From Cafeteria roenbergensis (lineage: Eukaryota > Sar > Bigyra > Bicosoecida > Cafeteriaceae), in contig VLTN01000014.1 of assembly GCA_008330645.1 (NCBI GenBank), positions 62,001-126,000 of the forward strand: a stretch of 64,000 bases of DNA, read 5' to 3'. The position numbers and the translations under genes were made by a program. Of the stretch, positions 9,901 through 20,620 are shown in pieces. The notes under the pieces were generated by a model, which searched no databases, was not told where the DNA came from, and was given only the letters and a program-made list of their open reading frames with translations. The stretch's first letter is position 1. Every line of letters starts with the position of its first letter.

Positions 9901-12900
9901 GGTGCGCTCCGCAGCGACAGCGGATGCGGCGGGGCCCGTGGCGAAGTGGCTGGCGCGGTGCGAGAAGGCCTGCGGGGCGGTGCCGTCAGCTGACAGCCTG
10001 GCGCTTCAGTCCGAGGCGCTGTGGCTGCTGGTCAACCTCACCGGAGGCCGGTTCGCCCTGCCCCGCTATGGTGACGCCGGGGCGGTGGAGGAGGAGGGTG
10101 GCGAGGACGACGACGTGGGCCTCGGTGGCTCGCTAGGGGGCGGCGGAGCTGGCCTTGGCGCGACGTCGGACGCGGCGTTCGGGGCGGCAGCTGTGCTGGG
10201 CAACGGGATCCTGCCCGTGCTGGTTGCGCTGCTGGGCTCGTCGCGGCTGGAGGTGGTGGAGCGCGCGGCGTGGGTGGTGGGCAACGTCGCTGGCGTGGGC
10301 GTCGGGGCGCGCGACGCCGTCCTGTCTGCACGGGTGGCTGGGGTGCTTTGCTCGCTTGTGGAGATGGTGTGCGCCAGCGTGAAGCAGTGGCTCGTGCGAT
10401 TTGACACGATGCAAGGAGCCGTTACGGGCGCTGGTTCGGCTGGGAAGCGCCCGCGTCGTCGGGCTTCCAAGGGCGGGCGGGCCCTCAGCGGCGCGCGCAG
10501 GCCCGCCCATGGCCACGCCGACGACGGCGGCAATAGCGATGGCGAGGATGGCGCCAGCAGCGGTGGCGCCAGCAGCGGTGGCACCAGCAGCGAGTACGAC
10601 GAGGACAATAGCGACGACGACGACGACGACGCCCTGCCCGTTTCGGCAACCCGGCCGCATTCCGGCGCCCTGGCCTCTGCCGTTGCCTCCCTCGCAGCGG
10701 CGGGTGCCAGCGTCCGGCCGCTCCCAGGGCCCTCCGAGCGCGTGCCCCCCGTCATCGTCGACCGCGCCCCCGAGCTCCTCCGCGTCCTCGTCTGGTCCCT
10801 AGCCCGCCTCTGCGACGGCCTGCCCCGCGCCGGCACCTCTCCCGCGGTGGTGGTGCCGGCGCTCGTCCGCGTGCTGGAGCTGCACGCGTCAGAGGGGCCG
10901 CCCTTCCTACCGGCCGCCACGCACGCCGCATGGGCTCTCAGCCACCGCTGCGACGGCAGCGCCCCGGACATCCGCCTCGCCCTGCGCCTCGGCGCTCTGC
11001 CCTTGCTCGTGGGGCTGCTGCGCCCTGACCGGTCGGTCTGGCGCCTCTGCAAGCCGGCGCTGCGGGCGGTGGGCAACATCGTGTGCGCCGAGGACGATCG
11101 CGATTTCACAGACGAGGTGGTGGCGGCCGGGGCGGTGCCCCGCCTGGCAAGCCTGGTCGGCCACCCCAACCGCGAGATCGAGAAGGAGGCATGTTGGACT
11201 CTGAGCAACATCGCTGCGGGAACCGACACGCAGATCCAGTCCGTGATCGACTCGCAGCGGCTCCCCGCCCTCGCTGACGTGGCCCTCTCCGCCGCGTCGG
11301 ACCCCGGCGTTCGCACAGAGGCGAGCTGGGTGATCCTCAACGCGACGTCGTGCGGATCCGACGCACAGGTGGCCCCGCTGGTGCACGCCGGCGCGGTGCG
11401 CGTGCTGGCATGCCTGCTCGCCGACAGCGCTATGGGCCAGATGGCGGCGGAGGGCCTCTCCAAGCTGCTCCGGGTCAGCGAGCGGCTCATGGAAGCCAGC
11501 GACAGGTTCAGGCTGGACGCCGACGGTGCTGACGGCCAGGGGAAGCGCTCCAGCCGCGACGGCAGCGGAGACAGCCCCGCCTCCGGCGCTGGGGGCGGTG
11601 CCGGGGGGGGGGCGCGCCGCGGGGGCAGGGCGGCGGACCCGTCGCAGCCCAAGGCGGGCGGGGCGAAGCAGTTCTCCCTCCCCGGCGGCGCGGCCTCGCT
11701 CGGCGGGATCGCGGGCGCTGCCGGCGCGAGCGACTCACTTCTGTCGGCGGCGCTGGCGGCAGCCGCTGCCGCCTCGTTCCAGCCCGCGACTGGCCCCGGT
11801 GGCGGCGACGCTGTCAGCAGAGGCGGCAGAGGCAGCGGCGACGGGGAAGGGCGCCCCTCGCCCAGCCTGCTGCCAGGCGTGACCTCGGTGATAGCCGCTG
11901 CCATTCGCTCGCCGAGCTCCTTCGACGGAGGGGCGGCGGACAGGGAGGGAGTGGGCCGCGAGCTGTTCGCCGCCGCGAGGGCTGCGGCGTCGGAGGCGGC
12001 CACCTCAGGCCTCTGCCAGGGCGACGCCAGCGGCGCCGCTGGGGCTGGGCCAACGCCAGCAGGGCTGCCCATGGCTGGCTCAAGGGAGGACCTCCTGCCC
12101 GCCCAGCGCCGGTTCTACGCCATGGCCTCTGCAGTCGCGGCGGCTGAGGCCCGTCTGCTGGTGGAGCGGTGTCAGTCGGACCTGCGGGAGGCGCTGGGCG
12201 TGGATACGGGCACGGTGTCCACGGCCACGGCCGCCGTGGATAGCGCCGTGGCCGGTGCCGGGCGCAGAGGCGGGGGCGGGGGCGGGGGCGGAGGCGCCGC
12301 CGACAAGGGGCGTGGTGGCGGCTCTGCCAGCAGCTCGAAGCCGAGGAGTCGCCACGGCGGCGGCCCTGGCGGGCCCTCGGCGGGGGTGTCCTCCTCTCGA
12401 CGATCGGCCCGCGCCGCGGCCGGCGGCGGGGCCTGGCCTGCGGACAGCGTGGCCGCTGCTGCCGGCAGAGCTGGCTCTGCTGTGGAGGGCTGCCTGCCCG
12501 ACGGCACGCCTCGGCCTGACGCCGCTGTGAAGCTGGCAGAGCGCCTGTGGGCAGAGCACTTCGCTCACTGCAGCATGTGCGGCCGAGCGCACGCCAGGGC
12601 GTCGCCCCGTATATTCTTCTGCAGCGAGTGCCGCTGCGTGGCTTGCCAGGACTGCGAGTGCTGGCGGTTTCACCTGGAGGCCCAGCAGGACTTGATCCGG
12701 GCGCTAGAAGAGGCGGGGGCGCTGGAGGGGGGCGAGGGGGGCGAGGGCGGCGGGGGCGGCGGGAGCGGCAAGCGCGGCGGAGGGAAGGGGCTGAGCAAGA
12801 AGGAGCGGCAGCGGCGGCGCAAACGGGAGGCGGAGGAGCGCTCGCGCCGCGAAGCAGCCAGGAAGGCCGAGGCCGCTCGTGTGGAGGCGGCGGCCGCGCG

Positions 12901-13168
12901 GCGGAGGCGGGAGGCGGAGGCGGAAGCGGAGGCGGAGAGGGCGGCGGCGGAAGCGAGGGCCGCTGCGGCCGCAAGTGCGGCGGCAGCCAAGGGCGCCGCC
13001 ACCCAGCAGGCGGGTGCAGCGGGGGCCCATGCCGGCACACCGGCCCCTGTCGCGACTGCTGTCCCCTCGGCGTCCGCCGCGGCACCCCAAGGGTCAAAGT
13101 CCCCGCGGCAAAGACAGCAGCATCAGCAGCAGCATCAGCAGCAGCATCAGCAGCAGCATCAGCAGCAT

Positions 13169-13201
<33 letters not shown>

Positions 13202-14995
13202 CAGCAGAAGCAGCAGCAGCAGCGGCGGCGGCGGCAGCAGGGGGCCACCGTGTCACCGGCTCTGCCAGGTCCCACCGGCCCGGCTGGTGCGCCGGCGGTC
13301 GCGCCCCTGCCCTCCTTGCTGCACCCGGAGCTTGCGGCGGGCGCCTTCGGCAGCTCGCAGGGCCGGTCGGCTGGCGCTGCTGCGGCCACGCGCGCCACAG
13401 CGGGCGACAGGAGAGGCAACCGCGGCGCCGGCGCTGCAGATGGTGCGTCGGGGGCGGTATCTGCTTCATTGAAGAGGCCGACATCGGGCCCGCGGCCACC
13501 CGCCCCGCTGACGCCGCGGCGCGCCGCCAAGGCGCCGGCTCTCCCGGCCACTGCCCCACCTCGCCACCAGCCCTCCCGTGGCGCCACGCAGCTGCGTTCT
13601 GCCTCAGACGCCGGGGCGTGGGGCGCAAGCGGCCACTCAGGGTCCGCATCTGGCCTCAGGGGAGCTGGGGACGGGCCGGTTCGGGCCAGAGGGGCGACTG
13701 AGTCCGGCTGGAGCAGTTCCTTCGGCAACCCGCTCGACGGAATCCTGGACCCAATGACGGCCCCCGGTCACGCTGGCGACGATGCTGGGAGGGCGGGCCT
13801 CCGGCTAGGCGCGTTTGACATCGGCTGCTTGGCCGACGACGAGGCCCTGGCCTCAGACACTGCGCCCAGTCTTCAGGCCGTGCCCCGCCAGCACGCCACC
13901 GGCACGGCTGCTGCTTCAGCCGCTGCACGGAGCGGTGCAGTTTTCCTCCAGCCCAGCGGACCGACAGCGCCCGCGCTCGCCAGCACCACCGCTGCTCCTG
14001 CCACTGCTGCCACTGCCACTGCTGCCGCTGCGACTGCTGCCGCTGCGACTGCAAGCCCCCTCGAAGCGGGCTCCTCCGCGCTGGCCCGCGCCCTCGGCAC
14101 CACGTCGTCCGGGCAGAGCTCTTCGGCCTTCGCGTCGGGCTCTGCACTGGCTCTCCCGATCTCGGGCGAGGGGGTCCCCGGCACCGCGGGGCTGGCCACT
14201 GTCCCGGCGTCGCTGGCGGCCGCAGCGTCTCCGCTGGCTCTGCCAGCGGGCTCGTCTGTGTTTGCTGGCGGCAGCGGCAGTGGCCGGGGGGAGAGTGCGC
14301 GCGCCGCTGCCGCGGTGGGTCCCGATGTGTTTGGAGTGTCGCGCCTAGCCGTGGCCAGCGGGGCGGCGGGGGCGGGCGCATCCGCTGCTGCTGCCATCGG
14401 CGCTTCTGGGACGGGTCCCGCCGCGGGGCTCGGCGCGGCGCTCGAGCGGGCCTGGGGCGGCGGGACGCACCCGCAGTTCCCGCGCCAGCCGCTGAGTGGA
14501 GGCAACCCGTGGTCCGGGGCGGGGGCGGGGGCGGGGGCGAGCCGGGCTGCGCAAGGGGGCCACGAGGCGCGCTCCATGTCGCTTCCGGCGGCCGCGTTTG
14601 CGCGCGTGCCGTTTGCGACCGCGCTGCCAGTGCAAGGGCGGGGCGGGGAGGCTGCTGGACACGCCTTGCGCCAAGGACTGGACCCGCTTCCTCAGCCGCT
14701 GCTGGCCTCGCCGCTGAGTGCCCACTCGGCGGCTGCGCCGGATTTTGACCGCGACTGCGGCCTGGGCATCGGCTTTCACACGATTCTCTCGCCCCTGGGC
14801 CTGGACGGCGGCGGCCCGTCTCCTCCAGCCCCGGCCCAGCAGAGCGTTGCGCCGCTGCTCGGGCTTGCAGGTGCTCAGCCCACCCATGGCGTCGCCCCGC
14901 CGCGAGGACCGCCCACAAGCGAGTCCGGCACCCCACGCTCGCTCAGCACTGCGGCTCAGACGGCTGCGCAAGTCGCAATGTCGCTTCTTGAGTGA
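6947..14995 (+). CDS. Giant importin-alpha-like ARM-repeat protein with cysteine-rich finger and polyQ
   Basis: A 2682-residue product starting at the first in-frame ATG (context gcagccATGccg). The N-terminus is basic (PRKPKSKSK) but is not an obvious importin-beta-binding domain. Residues about 1020-1510 carry armadillo repeats closest to karyopherin-alpha: AAWVVGNVAG, CKPALRAVGNIVCAEDD, EIEKEACWTLSNIAAGTDTQ and EASWVILNATSCGSDAQV line up with consecutive importin-alpha repeats, interrupted by an acidic insertion at about 1150-1260. Residues about 1875-1912 form a cysteine/histidine cluster (CSMCG, then CSECRCVACQDCECW) that could bind zinc. Next come a basic/coiled-coil stretch rich in R, E and A and a Gln/His run near 2056. 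The remaining 600 residues are Ala/Gly/Ser-rich. Importin-alpha proteins are normally about 530 residues without a finger, so this is either a nuclear-transport-derived protein or a distinct ARM family. Undetected introns in the low-complexity parts are possible. Confidence 0.7.
13114..13228 (+). repeat. CAG/CAT trinucleotide repeat encoding Gln/His
   Basis: An imperfect trinucleotide tract of CAG interspersed with CAT, with a pure CAG core of about eight units near 13170-13198. In frame it encodes QQH-type repeats in the ARM protein. Confidence 0.9.
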
Positions 14996-15030
14996 CAGCC
15001 TCGCCAGGCCAAATCCTTGTGCACGCAAAC

Positions 15031-15912
15031 ATGGAACGCGCTGCGCTGTGCACTCCCCGCTCCCCGCCTCGCACACGCGCGTGCGCACGCCGCGGCGTCA
15101 TGCGGGGCGTGGACCACGCCAAGCTGCGCTCTTGGCGGTCGCCTGCAAGCCGCCCTAGCGTTGAGGCGTTCGAGGAAGTCGCGCTGCCCGGCGCGACGGC
15201 AAGTCGTTGGATCAAGCCGTGCCGTGTGCGCTTTCGGCTGGCGGACGCAGCTGCTGCCTCAGCTCGCAAGGATGCGGACTGGGACTGCATTCGCGCCCAC
15301 GACGCTGTCGCCGTGTTGTGCTACCACCGCGACCGGGACGCGTTCATCCTCGTCAGGCAGTTCAGACCGCCGGTTTTTCGTGCCGAATGGCAGAGGACTG
15401 GTCGCGCTCTCCCGCTGGCATCCCCCACGTCCGCGGAGCCTGGAATGACGCTGGAGCTTGTGGCAGGGGTGCTCCCGGCGGGGATGAGCGAGGCCGAGTG
15501 CGCCTCTGCAGAGCTGCTAGAGGAGGCGGGGTTCCGCGTTGCGTCCAGCCGCCTTGAGCGCGTCTCCGTGCACGCCGCAGGGGTAGGGGCCTCTGGCAAC
15601 AGGTTGACTGTGTTCTTTGCGACGGTGGGCGCGGCGGACGAGGTGCCCGGCGCTGGAGGCGGGCTGCTTGCGGAGGGCGAGCGGACAGAGCCGCTCGTGG
15701 TGCCCGTGTGCGAAGTGGAGGAGCTCCTGCGATCGGACGACGTCGTGATGCCGGGCGGCCTCATGTGGGCCCTGCAGTACGGCCTGGAGCGTGTGACCCG
15801 CGAAAGGCGGGAGCGGCGGGCATTGATTACCCATGCGGCTGCGGCCGTGGCCGGAGTTGCAGCCGGGTTTGCGCTCGCGTGGTTTGTCGCGCGGCGGGCG
15901 CCAATGTCGTGA
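15031..15912 (+). CDS. NUDT14-like Nudix hydrolase with C-terminal membrane anchor
   Basis: A 293-residue Nudix-superfamily protein most like UDP-sugar diphosphatase NUDT14, which hydrolyses UDP-glucose to glucose-1-phosphate and UMP. Matching blocks are DCIRAHDAVAVLCY, ILVRQFRPPVFRAEW, MTLELVAGVLPAG and the box AELLEEAGFRV. The EExG core is intact, but the Nudix arginine is Ala and the first box glutamate is Met. I chose the first ATG in the frame; the frame is open to an upstream GTG. The last about 24 residues (AAAAVAGVAAGFALAWFVARR) form a hydrophobic helix followed by basic residues, which suggests a tail-anchored protein; human NUDT14 is soluble. The gene begins 35 bases after the ARM gene's stop. 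Confidence 0.8.
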   Translation: MERAALCTPRSPPRTRACARRGVMRGVDHAKLRSWRSPASRPSVEAFEEVALPGATASRWIKPCRVRFRLADAAAASARKDADWDCIRAHDAVAVLCYHRDRDAFILVRQFRPPVFRAEWQRTGRALPLASPTSAEPGMTLELVAGVLPAGMSEAECASAELLEEAGFRVASSRLERVSVHAAGVGASGNRLTVFFATVGAADEVPGAGGGLLAEGERTEPLVVPVCEVEELLRSDDVVMPGGLMWALQYGLERVTRERRERRALITHAAAAVAGVAAGFALAWFVARRAPMS

Positions 15913-16034
15913 CTCCCAGCGTTCCGTTGGAGCAGGGCCACGCGCGGCCACGGAAGCCTTCCCTCGTGCGCACGGGAGCACGGCGCAAGGAACCCGGAGC
16001 GCGTGTCAGCTGCCATGCACTCCTCGCCGCCCTC

Positions 16035-16040
16035 AATAAA
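16035..16040 (+). promoter_or_regulatory. Candidate polyadenylation signal AATAAA
   Basis: A canonical AATAAA hexamer 122 bases past the Nudix gene's stop, in the short gap before a convergent gene. AT-rich hexamers are rare here, so the match is suggestive, but I cannot show that this organism uses the motif. Confidence 0.4.
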
Positions 16041-16118
16041 TTAGCTGCCGCTGCCGAGCCACAGTCAGTTTCTGGTTGAACCGCTTGCCGCCCCGCCAAT
16101 GCTCGAGGCCCCTGCCTC

Positions 16119-19100
16119 TCAGAGGGTCGAGAGCTGGTTGGGGTTGGAGGGGTCCGCCAAGCCGAGGAGCCACTTTTGCGGCAGTCCAACGAGCGGCATG
16201 GCGGGCGCCGCGCCCTGCCCCGAGTGTCGCGTCTCTGCCTCAGCATCGGCCTCTACGTGCCTCCTAATCAGTCGAACCAGGCCCGAGTCGCCTGGCTGCT
16301 CAGGCTGCCGCGCCCTCCGATGCAACTCCTCCACCTCGAGCTTGCCGCGGTGGGCTGCTGCTCTGGACTTGACGGTGTCGCGAAAGGTCTTCGCCACGGC
16401 CTCGGCTCTCGCCGCGTCAGCCCGCTCTGCTGCGGCCCTGGCGCCAGGCCCGCGTGCCCATTGCGTTGGCCCGAAGGCACTCACTCCGTCCCCGTCGAAC
16501 GGCGACGGGAAAAACGGTGATCTGGCCGCGAGCAGGCCCGTGATCTTCTCTGCCTCGATTGGCAGTCCGTGCTCTCCGACGGGGCCGACTGTCGCGGCTT
16601 GCAGCTCCCTCTCGGGGGCAGTGCATCGGCGTTCGCTGGCGGAGCTGCCTGGGCGGCGACCGGGGGAGCCCAGCCGCGAAGAGCGCCTGCGTGGAGACGA
16701 CCAGGCGCTTGAGGCCTGGCTGGGTGGACTGCCCGAAGAATCGCGGGACAGCGATCGCCGATTCAGAATGACCCAAGCCTCGGACTGCTTGAACAGCGTG
16801 GACAGGCTTTGCTCGTGCTCTGCCGCCCAGCTTGCACCGATTACGTGATCGAGCTTCCGGAACGGGCTCGCCCAGGGAGGCGGGCCAGACCGCTGCGCCT
16901 CGGGCCTGCGGCGCCCCCACGCCTGGGGTGACTCGGTGGAGGCGAGTCCACCTGCAGCCAAGGCGACCGCGGCAGCGACGGCGATTTTTCGGACCTTGGG
17001 CGCTTCTTTGGTCCGGATCTCGGCAACCAGCTCGTTGGCAGTCTTGCCGGCGCCCATCGCCAAGATGTCCGCGGAGCGGAGGAGCTCCTCCCGCGGAGAC
17101 AGACTTTCGTCAGCGTCCGTCCCCGATGCCAACGTCTCGCCTGCGGTCTTGACGGCGGCCCTCAGCAATGCCGCATACGACCCCTTGGGCGCAACGTCGC
17201 CCTGCCCTTCAAAGGCCCGAGCTGCCTCGACGATGGCTCGCCGGAAAACGTTCTCGACGCTCACGTCTGCTGAGGGGAGCGAAAGCGACTTGAGGAACTT
17301 GGTGGCCTCGCGAAGCTGGCTCAGCCTGCCGTCGCGCTGCGAGTTCTCCCTGGCATAGCGCCGGGTGATGCGGCGGGCCGTGCCGACTAAAGTGTCGGCC
17401 GTTGCAGAAGGTGTCTGTGCTGTCTTCGGACGGCCTGCCGCCACGGGAGCTGCCCCCGCCATCCCGCCCCTGGCGACAAGACCGCGAGCAACGGCCGAGA
17501 TCGACACGGTTGGGATCGTGGCGTGCAGCACGCCTGAGGTCATATGTTGAAGCTCGGCGGCCCGGGTCGGAAATGGCAGCCCGTGGACTGCCGTGACCAC
17601 GGCTGGGCCTGCAGTCGCACTCTGGGTGCTGCCACGGGAGGACATCGGCGCAGCGCGGCGAACGTTCCTCTGCGTGGGGGGGGCCGCCGGCAGTCGCCAC
17701 TTCGGAGGGACCGTCGACTCCGACTCAGGTTCGAGCGATGGCAGTACCGGCGAGTGCCCTCCAACGGTGTGGCGGGACGGCGGGCCGCTGGCTGTGGCCG
17801 CCGAGCCTGCGGCGGCAACCCTTCGACGGGACTTGGTGATTCGGTCGAGCGCTTCGGTCGAGAGCGAGAGCCTTGGAATGAACGACGCCGCCCTGCCAGA
17901 GTCGACCAGGGACGAGAGCAGTGCATCGATCTGGCCGTGAAGGGGGACGACAACCGGCTGCCACCTTCCAGTCTCGTCCTCCTGCTTTGCAAACTTGGCA
18001 TGAAACGCCGACGCAGAGCGCTCGTAGGTACTCCAGGCAACAAACTGCCCTCTGAGGAGCGAGTCAACGCAGACCTTCACGCCAAGCAACGCGACAGACC
18101 GAAGCTTTCCTTCGCGGCCAGCCGCCGAAGCCCGCTCGATGGTGTCCTCGAGAACTCGCCAAGCTCGGATGAGCAAGGAAAGAAGGGCTGCATCGTCGTC
18201 GTCCGAAAGGGTCTGGCCCGGTTCTTCCCCGTGGTCGTGCTCGTCGCGCAGCAGCACGGCCATTGGGCGCAGCACCCTCCAGAAGCAAAAGTGAGATGCA
18301 AGCCCGGCGACCCTCGTGAACGCGCAACTCCTGAGCAGCTTCGCAGCTGTGGCCGCTTGGTGTGACACAAGCCTGCTGCTGGGGTCGGTGCCAACGAACA
18401 TGCTTGCGTCGGAAAGTCCGTCGTCGTGCTCTGGCGAGCGGCTGCTTCTGGGTTTGAGGCCATCGATGCCGTACTCCTGCAGCCGCCACTGCTCGTTGGC
18501 CAGCCTCCGGAGCTCCCGGGCTGCCAGCGTCGCTGCGGCGCGATCCACCGCTGCCACTCCCGCCATTCCCTTGTGCTCGCTTTCGGTCAGCTCCTCCTGC
18601 ACTGCCGCGGCCTTCATCCGAAGCCGCTCCACAGCGATGGCCTTGGCGGTCGGTGCAACATCGTCGGTGGCCCTCGCACTGGCTGTGCGAACTGCGGCGC
18701 CAACACACTTTGCGACCGCTCGCTCCTGCTCCATGGCTTTCTGTGTGTCAGCTCGCCCCGTTGCTCCTCGCAAGGCAAGTGCGTGCACAGAGGCCACGGC
18801 GGGGTCGTCCACAAGCAGGTGCTGGCCCGAAACTGCTCCTTGGGGTCGAATGCTGGTGGGTGCGTCCGCAGCGGGCGGCACCGGCTCCAGCGCTTCGTGC
18901 GCGGCCAGCATCGGAAAGAGCAATCGCAGCGGTAGCGCCTCGACAAGGTCGTTCTGGGCCACTGCCACGTGACCGGGGGTTGCTTTGAGGCGGCGCGAGA
19001 GCGTGTCTCGAATGGCCTCGTCTCTCCGCGCCCACAGGAGCCGCAGAGATGCCTGGAAGCTGCTTCCAAAGCCGCTCTGGTCGCCTTTTCGTCCGTCAAC

Positions 19101-20177
19101 CGCCCTGAGCTCCACCTCGGATGTGCGCACTGCCAGCGGGTCCACTTTTGCTCGTAGCGCCGCGGCGAACCCTGCCAGAGCCTTCGGCGGGGTCGTGCTT
19201 GCGTCAGGGACATGAGCCGTGCGCCTCGCGCCATCAGCAGTGTACACCTGTCTCAGGCCTGCCCTCGACGGCGGGTCGAGGGGTGCATCAAACTGCCGCG
19301 CGTTCACTCGAGGAGAGTTGGCTCCCAGGGCGGCCCGTGAGCGACCAGAGTTGGGCGCAGCGCCAGTTCCGGAGACCGGCCACGGAAGCTGCACGTGCGG
19401 CGAGCCGGCTCGCTCTTGGCGTCGCACGCTCTCGGCAGCGCGAGGGCGACGGCGCGTTGATGCCGGAGCAGTGTCGGGCTTGCCCGGTCTCGTGGCTGAT
19501 AGCCTGGACGTCGGCCTGTGGAGGTTTGAGTTGAATGGGAACACAAATGCGTGCTGCATTCCCGCCACGGAGACGCGGGCAAGGCCAACAGGGTGTATCG
19601 CTGCTTCGGCCGCGTCGAGCGGGGACTTGCTGGCGAGCAGCCGGGAGCTTCGAGCACGCGCTCGTGCCCGTTGAGCACCCGCAGCAAAGGCTCGCTCGCG
19701 ACGCGAAGAGTGTGCGTCCCGAGCTGTCGCAGGCTGACTGTGCCTCGCTGAAACCGTTGCCGCAGGCCTGGGCTGCTCGCCCGGTTGCGCCCAGGCTGCT
19801 GGCGCCGCGCCCCCTGGGTTACGGTGCTTGCCTTGCTTGCGGCTGGACCAAATTCGCTGCACTTGAGATGGAGGATTCACGTGAAGTCCGGTAGTGTCGT
19901 CAGAGCACTCGGCAGCTCCGGTTTTGCCGAGGTGCGGGCTTCCAAGCGAAACCAGCCCCGCAGAAGGCGCGCGCTCGAAAATCTCCCGGCCCTCACTTTC
20001 TGCGAGTACCTCCAGCGCAAGGGGGGCATGGTGGGTCCCGGGTCGGCTGTGGGCGCGCGACCGGATGGAGTAGTTGAGCTTTTCGGCCAACGCTGCCCGT
20101 CTGGGGTCTGCCTCGGCCCCTGCTTCGGCAAGCACTGAGCGGACGAGCCTCTGAACGTCGGGGTCTGTGTTTTGCAT
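16119..20177 (-). CDS. Hypothetical protein, 1352 aa
   Basis: One uninterrupted minus-strand frame starting at the ATG at 20175-20177. I do not recognise a family. The N-terminal third is rich in Ser, Arg, Pro and Ala and looks disordered. From about residue 330 the sequence is predominantly helical, with heptad-like stretches, for example around AARELRRLANEQWRLQEYGIDGL. A compact segment at about 650-770 (LIRAWRVLEDTIERAS, GVKVCVDSLLRGQFVAWSTYERS) looks like a folded helical domain. The C-terminal third repeats the Ala/Ser/Arg-rich style, with one short hydrophobic patch (VAAAVALAAGGL) too weak to call a membrane helix. It converges on the Nudix gene with a 206-base gap. The length and the folded-looking middle argue that it is real rather than a shadow frame. 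Confidence 0.6.
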   Translation of the reverse strand: MQNTDPDVQRLVRSVLAEAGAEADPRRAALAEKLNYSIRSRAHSRPGTHHAPLALEVLAESEGREIFERAPSAGLVSLGSPHLGKTGAAECSDDTTGLHVNPPSQVQRIWSSRKQGKHRNPGGAAPAAWAQPGEQPRPAATVSARHSQPATARDAHSSRRERAFAAGAQRARARARSSRLLASKSPLDAAEAAIHPVGLARVSVAGMQHAFVFPFNSNLHRPTSRLSATRPGKPDTAPASTRRRPRAAESVRRQERAGSPHVQLPWPVSGTGAAPNSGRSRAALGANSPRVNARQFDAPLDPPSRAGLRQVYTADGARRTAHVPDASTTPPKALAGFAAALRAKVDPLAVRTSEVELRAVDGRKGDQSGFGSSFQASLRLLWARRDEAIRDTLSRRLKATPGHVAVAQNDLVEALPLRLLFPMLAAHEALEPVPPAADAPTSIRPQGAVSGQHLLVDDPAVASVHALALRGATGRADTQKAMEQERAVAKCVGAAVRTASARATDDVAPTAKAIAVERLRMKAAAVQEELTESEHKGMAGVAAVDRAAATLAARELRRLANEQWRLQEYGIDGLKPRSSRSPEHDDGLSDASMFVGTDPSSRLVSHQAATAAKLLRSCAFTRVAGLASHFCFWRVLRPMAVLLRDEHDHGEEPGQTLSDDDDAALLSLLIRAWRVLEDTIERASAAGREGKLRSVALLGVKVCVDSLLRGQFVAWSTYERSASAFHAKFAKQEDETGRWQPVVVPLHGQIDALLSSLVDSGRAASFIPRLSLSTEALDRITKSRRRVAAAGSAATASGPPSRHTVGGHSPVLPSLEPESESTVPPKWRLPAAPPTQRNVRRAAPMSSRGSTQSATAGPAVVTAVHGLPFPTRAAELQHMTSGVLHATIPTVSISAVARGLVARGGMAGAAPVAAGRPKTAQTPSATADTLVGTARRITRRYARENSQRDGRLSQLREATKFLKSLSLPSADVSVENVFRRAIVEAARAFEGQGDVAPKGSYAALLRAAVKTAGETLASGTDADESLSPREELLRSADILAMGAGKTANELVAEIRTKEAPKVRKIAVAAAVALAAGGLASTESPQAWGRRRPEAQRSGPPPWASPFRKLDHVIGASWAAEHEQSLSTLFKQSEAWVILNRRSLSRDSSGSPPSQASSAWSSPRRRSSRLGSPGRRPGSSASERRCTAPERELQAATVGPVGEHGLPIEAEKITGLLAARSPFFPSPFDGDGVSAFGPTQWARGPGARAAAERADAARAEAVAKTFRDTVKSRAAAHRGKLEVEELHRRARQPEQPGDSGLVRLIRRHVEADAEAETRHSGQGAAPAMPLVGLPQKWLLGLADPSNPNQLSTL

Positions 20178-20620
20178 AGTACCCTGCCGGCGGCCGGAGC
20201 GGCGAGGGGAGCGTGACCCAAGCCGCCCCGTGGCGCGTTGGCACAGCGGCGCCGGCTCCGTCGAAGCCCGTTAACCGGGCTGGGGCGCTTCGGCCTCCAC
20301 CCGTGGCGGCTCCACGAGGCCCTGCCAGAGCAGCACACGGCTCGCGTGGGGCGACGTGCGGCAGCGGCGGCGAACGGGCTGCCGTGCCGGGCACCAGCGG
20401 ATTCTGCATTTTCGCAAAGACTTGCCGGCACGGGCAGGCAGAGTCCAACAGGGCCGTCCAAGGCAACACTCGCGCGACGAGGCGGTCGAGGCCATGCCCC
20501 CCTCGCGGACGAAGTCACACACAACGCACGCCACACGCATTCAAGATGACGGGCAACCGGACCGGCAGCCTTGCGGGGGCGGCGCACCAAACCGGCGAAG
20601 CCGCGCCCCGGGCCTCCGCG
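20178..20620. other. Intergenic, 443 bp
   Basis: Lies between two minus-strand genes, the TMEM230-like gene upstream and the 1352-residue gene downstream. I see no supported gene, repeat or RNA in it. Confidence 0.5.

Noticed and set aside
10066-12072. Open minus-strand frame of 668 codons inside the ARM gene
   Set aside because: It lies antisense to well-recognised ARM repeats, has no family match and a Ser/Arg/Pro-skewed composition. Long antisense frames are expected when stop codons are scarce at this GC content.
11814-13649. Minus-strand frame of 611 codons rich in Ala and Pro
   Set aside because: Shadow of the finger and polyQ part of the ARM gene; the repeat tract reads as polyalanine/aspartate only because of frame.
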